A DNA stretch of 13,260 bases, taken from contig JAKJDB010000025.1 of the NCBI GenBank assembly GCA_022706175.1, positions 1 through 13,260 of the forward strand, in the 5' to 3' direction. Below, one piece after another: positions 1-6,977 of the stretch. The notes beneath the pieces are model-generated. The model searched no databases. It worked only from the letters and a program-made list of their open reading frames with translations, and was not told where the DNA came from. The stretch's first letter is position 1; every line of letters starts with the position of its first letter. The position numbers were made by a program, and so were the translations under genes. This stretch comes from Candidatus Zhuqueibacterota bacterium (GTDB lineage: Bacteria; KSB1; UBA2214).

Positions 1-2
1 GC

Positions 3-1676
3 AAAAAAATCACCGAGGCTTTGCAAAAAGCGCTTGGTCCATCCAAAGGTCTGACGCGGATCGGCATCATCAACACCCTGGGGCAGCGCGCGGACGCCGG
101 TTCTGCCGCGGCCCTGATCAAAACCCTGAATCACAGCGATCCCGCGGTGGTCGCCGCGTCCGCCGCCGCCTTGGGAAAAATAGGCACTCCGGTCGCTGTG
201 GCTGCCCTGGAGCAGGCTTTGCCGAAAATGAAGAACGATCTATTGCCCACCGCTCTGCAGGCCCTGCTCCAGGCTGCGGATAAACTGGCGCAGACCGGCA
301 ACGGTTCCGCTGCGCTCACGTTGTACAAAAAACTGCAGGCGCCCGAGTATGCGGCGCCTATTCGCGCGGCAGCGCTGAGCGGCCAGGTTTTGGCCGACCA
401 GGCTCAGGGCCCAAAGATTCTTCTCAATATCCTGGAGACCGCCGATGAGGACCAGAAATCCATGGCCATCACTCTCCTGTCTCGCTTGCCGGCTGAGGTG
501 AAAATGGCCCCCTTTGCCGCGCTGTTGACCAGGCTTTCGGCTGAACTCAAGGTGCAGCTGCTCACTGCTCTGGCTGTCCGCGGTGATCGTTCGGTTCTTT
601 CCAGCGCGGTTGCTGCGGTTGAGGATGAGAACCAGGCGGTGCGGATTGCTGCGCTGAAATCACTGTCCGCTCTCGGCGACGCGTCAACGGTCTCTTTGCT
701 GGCCAAGACGGCTGCGGTAAAAAGCGATGACGAGAAAAAAGCGGCGCAGGAAAGTTTATATCTGCTGAATGCGCCGGGTGTGGATGAGGCGATCATGCAG
801 GCGATCCGCAATGCCGACGGTGCGGTCAAGGGGGAACTGATCGCCGCTGTAGGGGAACGTAACCTCATTGGCGCCACGCCGCTGCTTTTTGCCGCGGCCC
901 GGGATGAAAACCCCGGCGTACGTTTGGCTTCCATCAAGGTGCTCGGCCAAACCGCGGCGGCCGGCGATCTGCCGGCCATGATCGATCTGCTGCTGCAGAC
1001 CAAGAGTGAGAAAGAGCAGAACGAAGCGGTGACCGCTTTAACCGCGGTTTCATCCAAGATCGCAGAAGCGGACAAACGCGCGGAATTGGTGCTGGCCAGG
1101 CTGACGCAGGTGAAAGACGAGTCCGGACGGATTGCGCTGCTGAGGGTGCTGGGCCGTATCGGCGCTGCGCCCGGCCTAGCGGTCCTTCGTTCCGCGCTCA
1201 ACGACAAGAGCGGTGAAATTCAGGTGGCGGCCATCCGCGCGCTCTCTGATTGGCCGGACAGCGAGCCCATCGACGACCTGAGAACGCTGGCGGAGAAGAG
1301 CGCCACGGCCCGCAACCAGGTGCTGGCTTTGCGCGGCTTTATCGGCTTGATCAAAAAAGACGGCGGCCGGCCGGAGGAGCAGTCCGTCGCTCTGTTTCAG
1401 CAGGCGTTGGCCCTGGCCAAGGAGGACGCAGAAAAGATCAGCGTTTTGTCCGGCCTGGGAGAGCTCAACAGCCTCGCCGCACTTGAAACGGCGCTGGGAT
1501 GTCTGGGGAGCAGTGGGCTGCACAATGAGGTCGGCGCCGCGGTGCTCAAGCTCGGCCGCAAATTGTGGAGCAAAAATCCCGTGCCGGTCAAACAGGCGGT
1601 GGAGCAGGTGCTGGCCGTGGTCGACAACCAGGTGCTGGTGGTCGATTTGAACAATCTCAAGGCCAGGATCAAATAG
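3..1676 (+). CDS. HEAT-repeat protein, 5' end outside the window
   Basis: The reading frame is open to the left edge (frame from base 3), so this is the C-terminal 557 residues of a longer protein; the TTG at base 21 is only an internal codon. The visible part is almost wholly alpha-helical, Ala/Leu-rich tandem HEAT (PBS-lyase-like) repeats of about 30-40 residues, with recurring motifs such as DPAVVAASAAALGKIG, ENQAVRIAALKSLSALGD, ENPGVRLASIKVLGQ and EIQVAAIRALSDW. HEAT solenoids bind proteins; no catalytic motif is visible. In planctomycete and KSB1-type genomes such segments are often C-terminal to a catalytic, haem or sugar-binding domain and sit beside Gfo/Idh/MocA oxidoreductases, as here. 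What the missing N-terminus carries is unknown. The stop is 95 bp before the next gene, which has its own promoter, so co-transcription is possible but not required. The repeat call is firm; the role is open. Confidence 0.88.
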   Translation, partial: KKITEALQKALGPSKGLTRIGIINTLGQRADAGSAAALIKTLNHSDPAVVAASAAALGKIGTPVAVAALEQALPKMKNDLLPTALQALLQAADKLAQTGNGSAALTLYKKLQAPEYAAPIRAAALSGQVLADQAQGPKILLNILETADEDQKSMAITLLSRLPAEVKMAPFAALLTRLSAELKVQLLTALAVRGDRSVLSSAVAAVEDENQAVRIAALKSLSALGDASTVSLLAKTAAVKSDDEKKAAQESLYLLNAPGVDEAIMQAIRNADGAVKGELIAAVGERNLIGATPLLFAAARDENPGVRLASIKVLGQTAAAGDLPAMIDLLLQTKSEKEQNEAVTALTAVSSKIAEADKRAELVLARLTQVKDESGRIALLRVLGRIGAAPGLAVLRSALNDKSGEIQVAAIRALSDWPDSEPIDDLRTLAEKSATARNQVLALRGFIGLIKKDGGRPEEQSVALFQQALALAKEDAEKISVLSGLGELNSLAALETALGCLGSSGLHNEVGAAVLKLGRKLWSKNPVPVKQAVEQVLAVVDNQVLVVDLNNLKARIK

Positions 1677-1707
1677 CGTAGGCATGCCGCTAAACAGGAA
1701 AAAGGGC

Positions 1708-1736
1708 TTGAATGTAATGCCATTTTATGCTAATTT
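1708..1736 (+). promoter_or_regulatory. Promoter of the Gfo/Idh/MocA oxidoreductase gene
   Basis: TTGAAT at 1708-1713, a 17-base spacer, then TAATTT at 1731-1736, followed by GAG. It lies 35 bp before the ATG in an AT-richer gap between the HEAT gene and the oxidoreductase. The same layout, down to the -10 hexamer and spacer length, recurs before two - strand genes (11977-12005 and 12823-12851), which strengthens the call. TAATTTG also recalls the Bacteroidetes -7 element (TAnnTTTG), one base short. Confidence 0.6.
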
Positions 1737-1755
1737 GAGTTTTACATTTACCAGC

Positions 1756-1762
1756 GAAAGGA
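1756..1762 (+). promoter_or_regulatory. Shine-Dalgarno site that fixes the oxidoreductase start
   Basis: GAAAGGA ends 9 bases before the ATG at 1772. A TTG at 1763 in the same frame would directly abut this site, so the ATG at 1772 is the better start and places the twin-arginine motif at residues 15-16. Confidence 0.7.
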
Positions 1763-1771
1763 TTGTGGGTT

Positions 1772-3163
1772 ATGAGTGAACACAAAAATGGTCTGGTGGG
1801 AAAAGAGTTGTCCCGCCGGCAGTTTCTTGGCGGCACAGCCGTCGCCTCCTCGTTTATTATTGTTCCGCGTCATGTGCTCGGCGGCCCGGGCTACCAGGCG
1901 CCCAGCGACAAATTGAACATCGCCTGCATCGGCATCGGCGGCAAAGGATTTTCCGATTCGGAAAAAATGCAGGGTGAAAACGTCATCGCTCTGTGCGATG
2001 TCGATGAAGAAAAGTTGACTGAAAAACACGGCGAGCAGGATCAGGAGAAGAAAAGCCCTGCGGATCTTTTCCCTAAGGCCAAATTCTACAAAGATTTTCG
2101 CGTGATGCTGGACAAAGAGAAAGACATCGATGCGGTGACGGTCAGCACGCCGGATCACACCCACGCCGTGGCGGCGATGATGGCGATGAAGATGAAAAAA
2201 CACGTGTTTGTGCAAAAGCCGCTGACCCACACCATCAAAGAGGCGCGTCTGCTCGCAGCAACGGCCAAAGAGATGGGGGTCGTCACTCAGATGGGCAATC
2301 AGGGACACGCTCAGGAAGGCGGCCGTCTGATCTGTGAATGGATCTGGGCCGGCGCCATCGGCGAGATCCGCGAAGCCCATTGCTGGACCAATCGTCCGAT
2401 CTGGCCGCAGGGCATCGAGGCGCCCAAAGAGACGCCGTCCTGTCCGCCGACGCTGGATTGGGATCTGTGGCTGGGCCCGGCGCGCTGGCGGCCCTATCAC
2501 CCGGCCTATGCGCCCTTTGCCTGGCGCGGATTCTGGGATTTCGACACCGGCGCCATCGGCGACATGGGCGCGCACATCATCGATCACGTCTACTGGCCGT
2601 TAAAGTTGAAATATCCTTCCAAGATCTACGCCAGTTCGACCCAGTTCACCGAAGCTTCGGCGCCTGAAGCAGAGGTGCTGGTCTACGATTTTCCGGCGCG
2701 CGGAAAAATGGCGCCGGTGCGCGTGTACTGGTGGGACGGCGGTCTGACGCCGCCGCGACCGGCGGACCTGGAGCCCGGTCGCCGCATGGGCGACGGCGGC
2801 GGCGGTGTGCTGTTCATCGGCAGCAAAGGCAGCATCATGGGCGGAACCTATGGTGAAAATCCGCGCCTGATCCCTGAGACCAAGATGAAGGACTTTAAAC
2901 GGCCGGAAAAAACCATCCCGCGCTCTCCCGGCATCCATGAAGAATGGATCGCAGCCTGCAAAAAAGGCGATCCCAAAGCCACCACCACCAATTTTGAGTA
3001 CTCGGGTCCTTTGACCGAAACCATGCTGTTGGGCAACGTGGCGGTGCGCATGAAAGAGAAGAACATGGTGTTCGAATGGGACGGCGAAAAAGGCGAAATC
3101 ACCAATTGTCCGGAAGCCAACGCTCTGCTTCATTTCGAATATCGTAAAGGATGGACGCTGTAG
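1772..3163 (+). CDS. Tat-exported Gfo/Idh/MocA family oxidoreductase
   Basis: 463 residues; a probable NAD(P)-dependent sugar or polyol dehydrogenase. A twin-arginine signal is seen at the N-terminus (SRRQFLGG, residues 14-21, then a hydrophobic stretch), so export as a folded, cofactor-loaded protein is expected. The Rossmann nucleotide-binding loop is GIGGKG (residues 54-59), with CDVD at 75-78 at the end of the second strand. The family's EKP motif is QKP here (148-150), which is common in the Tat-exported planctomycete/Bacteroidetes branch. DMGAHIIDH at 264-272 matches the substrate-site DxGxHxxD motif, with His268 and Asp271 as likely catalytic residues. The stretch TNRPIWPQG is also typical of this branch. 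Members act on inositols or keto-sugars, or perform redox-neutral glycoside chemistry; the substrate cannot be read here. It has its own promoter and lies 96 bp before the discoidin gene. Confidence 0.93.
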   Translation: MSEHKNGLVGKELSRRQFLGGTAVASSFIIVPRHVLGGPGYQAPSDKLNIACIGIGGKGFSDSEKMQGENVIALCDVDEEKLTEKHGEQDQEKKSPADLFPKAKFYKDFRVMLDKEKDIDAVTVSTPDHTHAVAAMMAMKMKKHVFVQKPLTHTIKEARLLAATAKEMGVVTQMGNQGHAQEGGRLICEWIWAGAIGEIREAHCWTNRPIWPQGIEAPKETPSCPPTLDWDLWLGPARWRPYHPAYAPFAWRGFWDFDTGAIGDMGAHIIDHVYWPLKLKYPSKIYASSTQFTEASAPEAEVLVYDFPARGKMAPVRVYWWDGGLTPPRPADLEPGRRMGDGGGGVLFIGSKGSIMGGTYGENPRLIPETKMKDFKRPEKTIPRSPGIHEEWIAACKKGDPKATTTNFEYSGPLTETMLLGNVAVRMKEKNMVFEWDGEKGEITNCPEANALLHFEYRKGWTL

Positions 3164-3259
3164 TCAACCGTCCGGACCAATCTTTTTTGCTTTCGCTTGA
3201 AACAAAAGCCGTCGGATAAACGTTAAGTATTCGACGGGATAATTGAGGAGAAAGTTGCA

Positions 3260-3952
3260 ATGGTCAAATTTTTCAGCACAATCGTCAAACTGGTAACCCT
3301 TGCATCCGTGGTGCTGGTCTTTTCCGCATTCGGTCAAACGCCGGCAGGCGGAGAAAAGATGGCGCCGTTGGACATTAAATTGCCCAAGCCCATGTTCATC
3401 GGCACGCCCACCAATATGAATCTGAAGAATCTGGAAAAGCCCTTGGGCAAAGCCCGGCCCGCTTTTCTGGCGCCGGTCGGCTGCAAGGTTCTTTCGCTGA
3501 ATAAAACCGTCATCAGCACCGACGATGCGCCGGTGATCGGCGACATCCCCATGATCACGGATGGCGACAAAGAGGCGGAAGACGGCAGCTACGTCGAACT
3601 GGGGCCCTTTCAACAGAGCGTCACCGTGGACCTGGGCGCCAAGAGCGAGATCTATGCGATCATCATGTGGCACTATCACAAACAGGCGCGCGTCTATTTT
3701 GACGTTATTGTGCAGACTGCGGACGACAAGGATTTCACCACCAACGTCAAGACGCTGTTCAACAACGACGACGACAATAGCGCCGGTCTCGGCGTGGGCA
3801 AAGACCTGCTCTACATCGAAACCTCTGAGGGCAAACTGGTGGACGCCAAAGGCGTCAAAGGACGTTATGTGCGCTGCTACTCCAACGGCAACAACAACAA
3901 CGATCTGAACCACTGGATCGAACTGGAAGTCTGGGGCCGGCCGGCCAAGTGA
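3260..3952 (+). CDS. Secreted discoidin (F5/8 type C)-like protein
   Basis: 230 residues. A signal peptide spans about 1-25 (hydrophobic core, then SAFG before Gln26). The mature part opens with a short conserved stretch (LPKPMFIGTP) and then a jelly-roll module: ITDGDKE at 99-105, VDLG at 123-126, IMWHYHK, VKTLFNNDDDNS, then YVRCYSNGN and a closing IELEVWGRPAK. The pattern is that of F5/8 type C/discoidin-like carbohydrate-binding modules, and closely resembles stand-alone proteins I remember from planctomycetes and KSB1. These fold around a bound Ca2+ and usually bind glycans; no catalytic residues are evident. AGGAG lies 9 bases before the ATG. It follows the oxidoreductase and precedes the glycosyltransferase by one base, so it is probably in an operon. 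A glycan-binding partner of the exported oxidoreductase is an inference from position. An (AAC)4 run encodes the Asn tract near the end. Confidence 0.85.
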   Translation: MVKFFSTIVKLVTLASVVLVFSAFGQTPAGGEKMAPLDIKLPKPMFIGTPTNMNLKNLEKPLGKARPAFLAPVGCKVLSLNKTVISTDDAPVIGDIPMITDGDKEAEDGSYVELGPFQQSVTVDLGAKSEIYAIIMWHYHKQARVYFDVIVQTADDKDFTTNVKTLFNNDDDNSAGLGVGKDLLYIETSEGKLVDAKGVKGRYVRCYSNGNNNNDLNHWIELEVWGRPAK

Positions 3953-3953
3953 C

Positions 3954-5492
3954 ATGAGCCGGCGTTTCCTCGTAGTACTTTTCATTCTACTATCCGCAGG
4001 GGCGAAGCGCCCCATGCACACCGATGAAGCGGTTCACGCCGCCAAGTTCGGCGACCTGCTCGAACGCCGCCACTATCAATACGATCCCTTTGAATATCAC
4101 GGTCCCACGCTCAATTATTTCACTCTGATTCCTGCCTGGCTTAGAGGACAACAGACTCTGGTGCAGGTGGATGAGGCGACTCTGCGCATGGTGCCGGCGT
4201 TTTTCGGCGTACTGCTGCTGCTGACGTTTCTGCTGTTCGGCAAACAATGGGACCGCACGGCGCTTTACATCGCCCTGGTGCTGACTGCTGTCTCGCCGGC
4301 CATGGTTTTTTACAGCCGCTATTATATTCAGGAAATGCTGCTGATCTGTTTCAGCAGCGCCGCCCTGGCAGGGGGCTGGCGCTTTGCCACTACGGGCAGG
4401 GCTCCCTGGGCCATCTTCACCGGCGCGGCCACGGGCTTGATGCACGCGACCAAAGAGACCTCGCTGATCGCCCTGTTCGCTTTGTCGGCTTCGCTGCTGC
4501 TCACCGCGCTGCTCTATAAGCCGCTGTTCGCCCCGCTGCGCAGCCGTGCGGGGGTGAAAAACAGCGCGCTGCTGGCCGGCGTCGCCCTGCTGGTATCCGG
4601 GCTCTTTTACTCGTCCTTCGGCTCGCATCCCGACGGCATGCTGGATGCGCTGAAAAGCATCCAGACCTATCTGAACCGTGCCGCCGGGCTTCATCAGACG
4701 CATCTGCATCCATGGTTTTATTATTTTCAGCTGCTGCTGTTCAACCACACTCCCGGCCGGCCGCTGTGGAGCGAAGCGGCCGTGGTGCTGCTGAGTTTGT
4801 ATTCATTTTATTTGCTCCTTTTCAGGCGGTCTAAAGTTCCCGCTCTTTTGCTCTACCTCGGCGGGTACACTCTGCTCATGGCGATCATCTACAGCGCGTT
4901 GACCTACAAGACGCCCTGGAGTATGCTGGGCTTTTATCAGCCCATGATCCTGCTGGCGGCTTTTGCCGTGGCCCGGCTTGTACAATCGTTGCGAGGGAAA
5001 ACATGGCGCTTCGCCGGCTATGGTGTGCTGCTTCTAATGGCCGGTCACCTGCTCTGGCAGACGTGGCAGCAGAACAGCCGGTACGAGTGCGATCCGTCCA
5101 ACCCCTATGTCTATGGCCACACCAGCCGGGATGTGTTTAAAATCGTCGAGCGCATACGCCGACTGGCGCAGGCGCATCCGCTCGCCGATAAAGTATATAT
5201 CGAAGTCATCTGCACCGCGGACGATTACTGGCCTTTGCCCTGGTATCTGCGGGACTTTACTCAAGTCGGTTACTGGAACCATGTAGAGTTGAACGCACCG
5301 CTGGCGGAACTGGTGGTGGCCAGTCCGGATCAGGAGCAGGCGGTTCTGCATAAGGTGTATGAGACCCCGCCACCGGGCGAGCGCAACCTGTATGTGCCGA
5401 TGTTCGATGATTATGTGGAATTGCGTCCGGGCGTGGAACTGCGCGGCTATGTGACCAGTGCGTTGTGGGAACGCTGCCTGCGGAGCCGGTAG
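3954..5492 (+). CDS. Membrane GT-C glycosyltransferase, Agl23-like (TIGR03663-type)
   Basis: 512 residues, polytopic, with roughly 9-11 hydrophobic helices. It fits the family named flippase activity-associated protein Agl23, related to PMT/ArnT-type transferases that use polyprenyl-linked sugars. The key first-loop acidic pair is Asp24-Glu25 in HTDEAVHA, followed by FEYHGPTLNYFTL. Other family marks are SPAMVFYSRYYIQEM, THATKETS-like MHATKETS, YKTPWSMLGFYQP, NPYVYGHTSRDV and DDYWPLPWYLRD near the C-terminus. The ATG is one base after the discoidin stop (TGA-C-ATG) and has no Shine-Dalgarno site, so translation is probably coupled. One oddity: the first hydrophobic segment (residues 5-16) is short for a membrane helix and lacks the usual Leu-Arg-x-Trp stretch before the DE motif, with no better upstream start, so the N-terminus may be degenerate. 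Donor, acceptor and any link to the upstream sugar genes are unknown. Confidence 0.85.
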   Translation: MSRRFLVVLFILLSAGAKRPMHTDEAVHAAKFGDLLERRHYQYDPFEYHGPTLNYFTLIPAWLRGQQTLVQVDEATLRMVPAFFGVLLLLTFLLFGKQWDRTALYIALVLTAVSPAMVFYSRYYIQEMLLICFSSAALAGGWRFATTGRAPWAIFTGAATGLMHATKETSLIALFALSASLLLTALLYKPLFAPLRSRAGVKNSALLAGVALLVSGLFYSSFGSHPDGMLDALKSIQTYLNRAAGLHQTHLHPWFYYFQLLLFNHTPGRPLWSEAAVVLLSLYSFYLLLFRRSKVPALLLYLGGYTLLMAIIYSALTYKTPWSMLGFYQPMILLAAFAVARLVQSLRGKTWRFAGYGVLLLMAGHLLWQTWQQNSRYECDPSNPYVYGHTSRDVFKIVERIRRLAQAHPLADKVYIEVICTADDYWPLPWYLRDFTQVGYWNHVELNAPLAELVVASPDQEQAVLHKVYETPPPGERNLYVPMFDDYVELRPGVELRGYVTSALWERCLRSR

Positions 5493-5578
5493 TTTCGATT
5501 GCGAGCGACAGACGCGCATGAGCGGTTTTTCAGCAAATACCCAAAAAAAGAGTGTCCCTGCGAGCAAAATCGTTTAAT

Positions 5579-5641
5579 AATAGTATCCCATATTTCTGTG
5601 TTGGAACGTTCTTCAACGTTATTAGCCCAAAGTGTACTATT
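5579..5641. repeat. Nested inverted repeats
   Basis: Outer arms AATAGTA (5579-5585) and TACTATT (5635-5641) are perfect complements. Between them is a perfect 6-bp stem with a four-base loop, AACGTT CTTC AACGTT (5605-5620). There is no T-tract, so it is not a standard terminator. It could be a structured RNA element or a remnant of a mobile repeat. Confidence 0.45.
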
Positions 5642-5672
5642 CAGCATCGTGCGATGAATCTGGGTGCAGCAG

Positions 5673-5790
5673 AGAATCTATCGACGAATGGAACAGGCGA
5701 AAGGACAAAGCCCTGTGAGACGATAGATTCTTCGCCCTTTGCGACTGCATCTGACAAGTCCGGGATACGGGATTTCGGGCTCAGAATGAC
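5673..5790. repeat. Dispersed intergenic repeat-like element with inverted repeat
   Basis: AGAATCTATCG at 5673-5683 and its perfect complement CGATAGATTCT at 5721-5731 form an 11-bp stem around 37 bases. The right arm continues into TTCGCCCTTTG and later GGCTCAGAATGAC (5778-5790). Read on the - strand this is GTCATTCTGAGC ... GCGAAGAATCT, which I recognise as the signature of multi-copy intergenic repeats in many environmental bacterial genomes. Only one copy lies in this window, so its repetitive nature is inferred. Confidence 0.5.
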
Positions 5791-5867
5791 AAGAGGGCAG
5801 GGTTTGCTATTTATGTTGCCACATCAGGTGCAACACTCTGCGATGATTGCCTATGTATGGGAATCGC

Positions 5868-5896
5868 TCGACCATAGATCATTCAGATCGTATTAT
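5868..5896 (+). promoter_or_regulatory. Candidate apbE promoter
   Basis: TATTAT at 5891-5896 matches TATAAT in five of six positions, and TCGACC at 5868-5873 matches TTGACA in four of six, with a 17-base spacer. It sits about 45 bp before the apbE ATG. It differs from the TAATTT promoters elsewhere in the window. Confidence 0.45.
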
Positions 5897-5901
5897 ACGA
5901 T
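5887..5901. promoter_or_regulatory. Palindrome over the apbE -10, possible operator
   Basis: ATCGTAT-T-ATACGAT is a perfect 7-bp inverted repeat around one central base. It covers the whole candidate -10 of apbE, a typical place for a repressor dimer site. No regulator gene lies nearby, and the bases outside the arms do not extend the symmetry. Confidence 0.35.
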
Positions 5902-5939
5902 GCTTCTGCAGAATGCAACACTAATCTCCTGACAAAAAA

Positions 5940-6878
5940 ATGACGCACTCCCCTTCCCAATCCGCTCAGGCGCTGTCTCCCGGCAACGCCCTGCGTTTCT
6001 CCCATTTGGCCATGGCCACACAATTCGAGCTCTATATCCTGGACGCGGATGCAGAATACGCCGGCCAGGCCGGCCAGGCCGCTTTCGCCGAACTGGATCG
6101 CCTGGAGAACGAACTGTCGCGCTTTCTGCCCAACAGCGACATCTCGCGCATCAACCATATGCAGCCCGGGCAACAGCTGGTCATAGGTCCGGATGCCATG
6201 GCCTGCCTCAAAGCCTCTTTCCTTCATTACCTTGAAACAGAGGGCGCGTTCGACATCACCGTGGGCGCTCTCTATGAATGCTGGCTGCATGCGGACAAAT
6301 CCCTGCGTCACCCGTCGCCGATGGAGATTGCGGAAGCGGGCCGCAAAACCGGATTGCACCATCTTTTTTTCGATGAAGCGAATTTCCTGGTCACCAAAGA
6401 GGTGGCGGGATTGCAGATCGATCTCGGCGCTTTTGGCAAAGGATATGCAGTGGATAAAATGGCAGGGGTGCTGTCTGAATGGGGGATAAAAACAGCCTTG
6501 GTTCACGGCGGCGCCAGTTCGGTCTATGCCCGGGGCGGAAAAGAGGGCTGGCAGGTCACCATCAGCCACCCGCTGAACCATTCGCGCATTTTGCGCAGAT
6601 TGGCGCTGAAAGATCTGGCCATATCCGGCTCCGGACTGCAAAAGGGCAGTCATATCATCGATCCGGTGCGGGGCCGGCCGGTCCAGAATCATCTGGCCGC
6701 CTGGGCCATCGCTCCGGACGCGGCCGCCAGCGACGCGCTCTCCACCGCGTTCATGGTGATGAGTATGGAGCAGGTAGAGTCCTATTGTAAAAGCCATCCG
6801 CAAGTGGCTGCAGCCCTGCTGCCCTTTGCGGCGGATGCCGGGCTGACCACTTTTAATTTCGACTCCGTTTTTTCCTGA
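5940..6878 (+). CDS. apbE: ApbE family FAD:protein FMN transferase
   Basis: 312 residues. ApbE enzymes transfer FMN from FAD to a Ser/Thr of target flavoproteins, with Mg2+. Motifs in order: the N-terminal AMATQFEL (family MGTpF region, near residue 25); LENELSRFLPNSDISRIN; GAFDITVG; DLGAFGKGYAVD at 161-172 with Lys167; HGGASS at 189-194; SHIIDPVRG with His238 and Asp241; and SDALSTAF with Asp265 and Thr269, the expected metal and flavin-binding part. Unlike many homologues it has neither lipobox nor signal peptide, so a cytoplasmic location is expected if the start is right. There is no good Shine-Dalgarno site before the ATG, and the N-terminal 20 residues are low complexity. No flavinylation target motif (DGxSGAT type) or Rnf/Nqr gene appears in the window. 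It converges with the - strand secreted-protein gene, 99 bp between stops. Confidence 0.93.
   Translation: MTHSPSQSAQALSPGNALRFSHLAMATQFELYILDADAEYAGQAGQAAFAELDRLENELSRFLPNSDISRINHMQPGQQLVIGPDAMACLKASFLHYLETEGAFDITVGALYECWLHADKSLRHPSPMEIAEAGRKTGLHHLFFDEANFLVTKEVAGLQIDLGAFGKGYAVDKMAGVLSEWGIKTALVHGGASSVYARGGKEGWQVTISHPLNHSRILRRLALKDLAISGSGLQKGSHIIDPVRGRPVQNHLAAWAIAPDAAASDALSTAFMVMSMEQVESYCKSHPQVAAALLPFAADAGLTTFNFDSVFS
6060..6080 (+). repeat. 9-bp in-frame tandem repeat in apbE
   Basis: GCCGGCCAG occurs twice in tandem (6060-6068, 6069-6077), followed by GCC, and encodes AGQAGQA at residues 41-47. It keeps the frame and lies in a helix-like, non-catalytic region, so it is probably a harmless slippage duplication. 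Confidence 0.6.
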
Positions 6879-6977
6879 TCGGTTACTGCCGGGCCAATTC
6901 GGCCGCTGGTTTTTCAACGCGATACCATGCAGGCAGGCCTCACGGCCCACCCGGTGGAGGCGCCGAGCATGTTTCCG

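Larger units (their letters stand above)
5493..5939. other. Gene-free, repeat-containing intergenic region
   Basis: 447 bp between the glycosyltransferase and apbE. I see no convincing gene: the longest + frame (5552-5932) has no Shine-Dalgarno site, unusual composition and no recognisable motif, and runs across inverted repeats. The region holds a nested inverted-repeat structure (5579-5641), a second inverted repeat within a dispersed-repeat-like segment (5673-5790), two copies of TGCAACACT (5829-5837, 5914-5922), and the apbE promoter. No clear intrinsic terminator follows the glycosyltransferase. Confidence 0.7.

Noticed and set aside
404..1207. A 267-codon, Ser/Ala-rich - strand frame opposite the HEAT gene
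   Set aside because: Composition is typical of antisense to Ala/Leu-rich repeats; no motifs.
3153..3188. A possible terminator after the oxidoreductase gene (GGACG/CGTCC stem and a run of T)
   Set aside because: The stem is 5 bp with a 11-base loop, the T-run starts about 9 bases after it, and the arm lies inside the coding region; too weak to call.
3164..4021. A 285-codon - strand frame covering the discoidin gene
   Set aside because: It crosses two well-supported + strand genes and their junction and has no domain resemblance.
5552..5932. A 126-codon + strand frame in the repeat-rich gap
   Set aside because: No ribosome binding site, it overlaps inverted repeats and the apbE promoter, and the peptide looks like translated repeat.
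5883..6950. A 355-codon frame on the - strand opposite apbE
   Set aside because: ApbE motifs on the + strand are unambiguous; the antisense frame has no signal, domain or ribosome binding site.
6879..6977. A bidirectional terminator between the convergent apbE and secreted-protein genes
   Set aside because: Only a 4-bp GGCC stem with five loop bases is visible; no proper stem with T-tract on either strand.
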